From assembly GCA_045120955.1 (NCBI GenBank), contig JBGVFH010000005.1, positions 1-64,000 of the forward strand: a stretch of 64,000 nt of DNA. The letters run 5' to 3'. A program made the translations under genes and the position numbers. Under the pieces are notes generated by a model. It was not told the origin of the DNA. It did no database searches and saw only the letters and a program-made list of their open reading frames with translations. This stretch comes from JAZMZS01 sp045120955. Lineage in GTDB: Bacteria; Bacillota; Clostridia; Oscillospirales; CAG-272. Shown here one piece after another: positions 60,072-64,000 of the stretch (position 1 is the stretch's first letter; every line of letters begins with the position of its first letter).

Positions 60072-62366
60072 CTATTCTCCGAGTGCCGTAAGAACATCCG
60101 GATCAAGTGCTGTTACGGGCCAGCCGTCAGCCGTCCACACAATTTTACTGATGTGAAGCTGTATTTTTCCGCTCTCCGTAATACCAAGCTCTTCGTTTGC
60201 TCTGTAGGGCCATGATTCGGAGACCATATATGCGTTTCCTTCCGCATCCTCAAAATATTGAGCATGAGCCGCACCTTCTATGCCGTCCTTCCACTCTGTC
60301 AGACGTGTGCCGCCGCTTCCGCTGAGAAGGGCTGTTCCGTCCTTGTCAACATACGGTCCGTACACGCTCTCACTACGTCCTACTGCCCAATAATATGTGC
60401 CCTTGCTCAGTCCCCCTCTTGCAGTAAAGAGATAATAATAATTCCCGTGTTTTATTAGGTACGGCGCCTCCATATCATGGTTGCCTTGTGCAATGTGATA
60501 TGCCGTTGTATCGCTCTCGTCGAGCATTCCCGTCTCGGGGTCTATCTTGCGCATGAAAATGCCTTCCCAATATGAACCGAAAATCAGGAACACCGTCCCG
60601 TCATCATCAATAAAAATATTCGGATCTATACAGTTATACTGATCTCCCGTGTATGAGCGTATTACCATACCCTTATCCGTCCAATCATTTTTTGACGGGT
60701 CATCGGTAACTGCTACGCCTATAGCTGAGTTTTGGCTGCCTGAGCTTGAGGTGCAGTAGTAGAGATAATACTTGTTCCCTATCTTATATGCACCGGGTGC
60801 CCATATAGAGGCGCCTCCGCTGACGGAAGACAGCCAGGACGGACGCTCGCTTAGTGCATATCTGTCAGCGTGCAAGGTCCAGTTTATAAGGTCGGTGGAA
60901 GTCTTTAGCGTAATAGGTCCTGTCATATTGTAGTTGTAATAAACACCGTTATGGTAAAGTATTTCAGGACAGCTCGAGGAACCTATATAATCTCCCGAAA
61001 GTGCGAGTACATAAGGGTACTCCCCATCCCCGTCACTAAGTTTTTTAAAGTGCCATTGCTGAGTATCGGCGGCACTGTATGCTCCCTGCTGTACATAAAC
61101 ACTGCCGTCCTCATCGGAAATTACTGTAGCGGCAAGCATGCTGCTTGTATTTACGAGAACGCAGCTTCCTATCGTGCTGTCGGTAGAGTATATGTTCCAC
61201 CTTTTCGATGCGTCGTTTGTACCGTTAAGGCAAACCGAAAGCGTGTTTTCGTTCTCGTCCCCGTCTGTGGTAATTACGGCAAGGTGCATACGTCCCGACA
61301 TATTCTCAAAGGTGTATGTTCCGTCATCGTTTCTGTGTGCGCGCCACATCTGAGAAAGGTCTGCGGCGTAATCCATCGGCTTCACAACGGCATTGTCGGA
61401 ATTTCCAAAGTCCTCGCTTGTAAGAGCGCCCTTGCCGTATGTATCCGAATTTTTTGTGCTGACAGAGTATATTGCACCGTCCTCAAGTGTCACACTGTAC
61501 AGCCTTTGTATATTGGTCTCCCCCTCGGATACCGGAGTAAACACCGATGCTCCGTCGGCATAAACTATGTCTCCCGCAAAGCCCGCAAATGTATCTGCGG
61601 CAACCTGACCCGTCGCCACAAGCGTCCGGTCAAGCACTATCGTTCCGCTGCCCGTATAACGCTCAAAACCAATCGCATGCAGATATGCAGTACCGCCCTC
61701 ATCAACATTGAGCGTGGGGCTCTCGGTGGCGGTATGGTTTGACGACTCGGACATATTTGTAATTACCGTTCCCTCACCTATAACAAGCTTGCCGCCGTCG
61801 GCAACACTCATAACAGCACCACCTGTTTTGTTTCTGGTAAATACGGTAATATTATTAAAAATGTACTCTCCCGCAAAGGTTGCAATTATTTCTTTGTCTC
61901 CGAGAATAAATGTACCTCTCTGAAGACCGTTGCCGTTCTTCGCCTCGTTGACAACCGTACTGCCCTCTCTGTAATCCTTTTCTCCGACGACCGCAGTTAT
62001 AAGCACCGGCGTCATCGTAACGGGAAACGTGTAATCCACGCTGACAAATCCTCTTCCCGTTTCAACTATCGTTCCTCCGTCTTTTACCACGGATATAATG
62101 CCGTTTCCGTCAAGAGCACCGTACAGCGCCTTTGAGCTTGTATCTGTCAGACCGTCATTTGAATTGCTCGACGTGCAAAGACCGCTTGTCGAGCCGTGTG
62201 CATGATATCCTATTACCGTGCTCGTAAGCTGCGGCTCTGCCCCGACCGTAACAAGTTCCTGTATGCTGGCTATAATACCGATATTTGATGCAGGCACAAC
62301 ACATACTATCATAACCACACTCAATAAGAAGCTCAAGATTTTGCGCAAGTACAATTTTTTGTTCAT
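60072..62366 (-). CDS. Secreted GH43 protein with ricin-type lectin domain
   Basis: 764 residues from ATG 62366 (AAGGAGG upstream). Signal peptide, then a beta-strand-rich part (about 60-270, GGKLVIGEGTVITNMSES), a ricin-type beta-trefoil (about 330-455, ending ADTQQWHFKKL), and a C-terminal GH43 propeller resembling arabinan endo-1,5-arabinanases. The pKa-modulating Asp581 (CIDPNIF) and acid Glu633 (MEAPYL) are visible. At the usual base Asp position (DPS in relatives) the sequence reads SSCPEI with Cys466, so catalysis is uncertain. Probably a plant-arabinan binding or degrading protein. Monocistronic. Confidence 0.85.
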   Translation of the reverse strand: MNKKLYLRKILSFLLSVVMIVCVVPASNIGIIASIQELVTVGAEPQLTSTVIGYHAHGSTSGLCTSSNSNDGLTDTSSKALYGALDGNGIISVVKDGGTIVETGRGFVSVDYTFPVTMTPVLITAVVGEKDYREGSTVVNEAKNGNGLQRGTFILGDKEIIATFAGEYIFNNITVFTRNKTGGAVMSVADGGKLVIGEGTVITNMSESSNHTATESPTLNVDEGGTAYLHAIGFERYTGSGTIVLDRTLVATGQVAADTFAGFAGDIVYADGASVFTPVSEGETNIQRLYSVTLEDGAIYSVSTKNSDTYGKGALTSEDFGNSDNAVVKPMDYAADLSQMWRAHRNDDGTYTFENMSGRMHLAVITTDGDENENTLSVCLNGTNDASKRWNIYSTDSTIGSCVLVNTSSMLAATVISDEDGSVYVQQGAYSAADTQQWHFKKLSDGDGEYPYVLALSGDYIGSSSCPEILYHNGVYYNYNMTGPITLKTSTDLINWTLHADRYALSERPSWLSSVSGGASIWAPGAYKIGNKYYLYYCTSSSGSQNSAIGVAVTDDPSKNDWTDKGMVIRSYTGDQYNCIDPNIFIDDDGTVFLIFGSYWEGIFMRKIDPETGMLDESDTTAYHIAQGNHDMEAPYLIKHGNYYYLFTARGGLSKGTYYWAVGRSESVYGPYVDKDGTALLSGSGGTRLTEWKDGIEGAAHAQYFEDAEGNAYMVSESWPYRANEELGITESGKIQLHISKIVWTADGWPVTALDPDVLTALGE

Positions 62367-62580
62367 TTTTGTTTTTTCCTCCTTGTTTTTTTGATATCGC
62401 ATATATGCTTGTGCCAAATTATACCATATCAGTTAGTTTTTGTAAATAACTTAACAGAACATATCATACGCTTTATATCTGATTTCATACTAAAACTATC
62501 GTTCTTTTGCCAAATAATGGGTGTCTGCAAGACGGCGGCATCCGTCCTGTGCAAAACATTCAACAATAGCTTTTTTGACA

Positions 62581-62631
62581 AAAATGAGCGTGAAGAAGCT
62601 TTTTGACAAGAAGCCTCTTCACGCTCATTTT
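62581..62631 (-). terminator. Terminator of the nucleoside permease operon
   Basis: AAAATGAGCGTGAAGA pairs with TCTTCACGCTCATTTT. The rest of 62367-62672 shows no gene. Confidence 0.88.
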
Positions 62632-62672
62632 ATTATTCTCCGCTGTTCGGGCGGTTGTAAAAATATTTATTT

Positions 62673-63620
62673 TTATCTTTCTTCTCTGAAATAAGACAGA
62701 CCTAAGCTTGCAGGCGGTTGGCTGTCTTTTTTGTTTCTGACGCTGGTAAAGATAAGCACGATGATAGTAACAACATAAGGAAGCATCTTGAACAGCTCCT
62801 TACCTGCAAAGCTGACACCCGTAATATAGCTGCTCGCTATATAAAGCGCACCGAAAATTATCGAGCCGGGGATGGCTACGTTCGGCTTCCATACCGTAAA
62901 TATAACGAGAGCTATCGCAAGCCAACCGATGTCGTCGATACAATATTCCCAGTTGCCGTGCAGATAATCCATAATAAATGAAAGTCCGCCGAGTCCCGCA
63001 ATTCCGCAGCCTATGCAGGTCGCAGAGTATCTGTACAAGGTAACATTGATACCTGCCGCATCCGCTGTTGCGGGGTTCTCTCCGACAGCACGGAGATGAA
63101 GTCCTACCCGTGTGCGTTTAAGCACAAATGACGCCGCAAGGGCTACTGCTATGGCAAGATAAACGAAAATACCGTGTGAAAGGAATATCTCGCCGAACCA
63201 TCCAAGGCTGTCCGCAAAGGGCAGACTCGCTGTAAAATACTTGCTTCCCTTTGTATAGATTATTCCGGTCTTATCTATCATAAAATCGGAAATTCCTACT
63301 CCGAAGGTGGTGAGCGCCAGACCCGTAACATTCTGGTTTGCTCTGAGAGTAACGGTCAGAAAGCTGTAGATAAGTCCCATCAGCGCTCCGCCGAGAACGG
63401 TTGCGATTATCGGAATTATGACTGCAAGGACAGCGTTTACATTGCTTTTAACCATTGAAAAATAGATATACTCGGCATAACAGCCGCAAGAAGCGCCGAC
63501 GCACATTACACCCGGAATACCGAGATTGAGATGTCCTGACTTTTCCGTGATAGTCTCACCCGTGGAGCCGAACAAAAACGCCATACCGAGACGTATCGCA
63601 CTGACAATAAATGCTAACAT
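62673..63620 (-). CDS. ABC transporter permease (nucleoside/simple-sugar type, NupQ-like)
   Basis: 315 residues, nine or ten membrane helices. GETITEKSGHLNLGIPGVMC, NQNVTGLALTTFGVGISDFM and RTVGENPATADAAGIN-type segment LRAVGENPATADAAGINVTL are typical of the second permease of BmpA-linked nucleoside importers (NupP/NupQ). It overlaps the preceding permease by one base. Last gene of the operon; its ATPase and binding protein are beyond the edge. Confidence 0.9.
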   Translation of the reverse strand: MLAFIVSAIRLGMAFLFGSTGETITEKSGHLNLGIPGVMCVGASCGCYAEYIYFSMVKSNVNAVLAVIIPIIATVLGGALMGLIYSFLTVTLRANQNVTGLALTTFGVGISDFMIDKTGIIYTKGSKYFTASLPFADSLGWFGEIFLSHGIFVYLAIAVALAASFVLKRTRVGLHLRAVGENPATADAAGINVTLYRYSATCIGCGIAGLGGLSFIMDYLHGNWEYCIDDIGWLAIALVIFTVWKPNVAIPGSIIFGALYIASSYITGVSFAGKELFKMLPYVVTIIVLIFTSVRNKKDSQPPASLGLSYFREER

Positions 63621-64000
63621 CAGCCGTTCTCCTTTCCGTTTTTACGAAATACGACCTTGTACTGTAAAAAGAATTCGCATCCGATTATAAACAAGAGTAT
63701 TATACCCGTTACTATATCCGAGATGGAGCTGGGCAGGCGGAAATCCGTCGAGACCTGCTGTGCTCCCTTATCAAGAAATACGACGAGGAAGGTCGTAAGC
63801 ACCATGTAAAGAGGATTGAACTTTGCAAGCCAGGACACCATAATAGCGGTAAAGCCCTGACCGCCTGCGGTTTCTGTGCTTATCGTATGGTTGGTTCCGC
63901 CGACAAGCAAAAGTCCTGCCACACCGCACATAGCTCCCGAAACAAGCAAGGTTCTGATAACTACCTTTTTTACACTTATTCCGATATACTTTGCCGTATT
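63620..64000 (-). CDS. ABC transporter permease (NupP-like), C-terminal part, cut by the window end
   Basis: The frame is open from the stop at 63620 to base 64000; the visible part reads NTAKYIGISVKKVVIRTLLV SGAMCGVAGLLLVGGTNHTI and GGQGFTAIMVSWLAKFNPLY. A-K-Y-x-G-I and SGAxxGxAG are conserved in NupP/YufP permeases. It pairs with the downstream permease to form the nucleoside channel. The true start is outside the window. Confidence 0.9.
   Translation of the reverse strand, partial: NTAKYIGISVKKVVIRTLLVSGAMCGVAGLLLVGGTNHTISTETAGGQGFTAIMVSWLAKFNPLYMVLTTFLVVFLDKGAQQVSTDFRLPSSISDIVTGIILLFIIGCEFFLQYKVVFRKNGKENG

Noticed and set aside
1..64000. CRISPR array, prophage or intact insertion sequence
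   Set aside because: No regularly spaced repeats, no cas, integrase, transposase or phage structural genes were recognised.

Overview
The window looks like a piece of chromosome from an anaerobic, low-to-moderate-GC Bacillota (class Clostridia, most likely an Oscillospirales/Ruminococcaceae-type gut bacterium). Pointers are a complete Rnf complex, an oxygen-sensitive indolepyruvate ferredoxin oxidoreductase, Gram-positive genes (PyrR, ComF, YolD, YhaN/YhaO, mini-RNase III), many Sec lipoproteins, Bacillus-type TTTAACA Pho boxes and plant-glycan GH43 enzymes. No rRNA, tRNA, CRISPR array, integrase or intact insertion sequence was seen.

Layout. 1-3.3 kb (minus): two surface-protein genes, the second frameshifted and cut by the edge, then a secreted small protein / anti-sigma / ECF sigma operon. 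3.4-7.6 kb: SDR oxidoreductase and a YhaN/YhaO-like SMC-nuclease pair. 7.7-9.5 kb: type 4 uracil-DNA glycosylase, smpB and ssrA (tmRNA). 9.5-11.9 kb: an AT-richer accessory patch behind ssrA with one intact SDR gene, a tiny Cys-rich ORF and two decayed genes. 12-17 kb: PsiE-like membrane protein, then a GH43 / glutaminase-like locus with a divergent AraC regulator. 17-21.5 kb: iorAB, phenylacetate-CoA ligase-like and ACT-domain genes. 21.6-25.5 kb: two tandem Na/Pi cotransporters. 25.6-34.3 kb: Gx transporter, DAP dehydrogenase, uridine kinase, phosphatase, DUF2238, MarR/ABC exporter, Y-family polymerase/YolD. 34.4-43.5 kb: pgk-tpiA (strongly biased codons) and a minus-strand housekeeping run comF-pyrR-pgsA-rimO, recX-mrnC-uppP-U32. 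43.7-47 kb: lipoproteins and a split DNRLRE protein. 47.4-53 kb: rnfCDGEAB and a NusG-II protein. 53-59.9 kb: pstSCAB-phoU-mgsA-phoB-phoR. 60-64 kb: secreted GH43/ricin-type protein and two nucleoside-type ABC permeases.

Themes. Phosphate is the strongest: three promoters (two Na/Pi transporters and pst) share one exact architecture, TTTAACA-like boxes at 0, +11 and +34 and a -10 hexamer at +50. The cognate PhoB/PhoR pair ends the pst operon, which also carries methylglyoxal synthase, an enzyme that frees phosphate from DHAP.

The least explained signal is a family of six ~100-nt dispersed repeats (R1-R6). Each starts with a GCGGGC hairpin and holds a second long-range stem. Five of six lie just after the stop of a gene on the same strand, and five of six are followed at once by an intrinsic terminator. 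They look like a mobile or structured 3'-UTR element and are the best candidate here for something undescribed.
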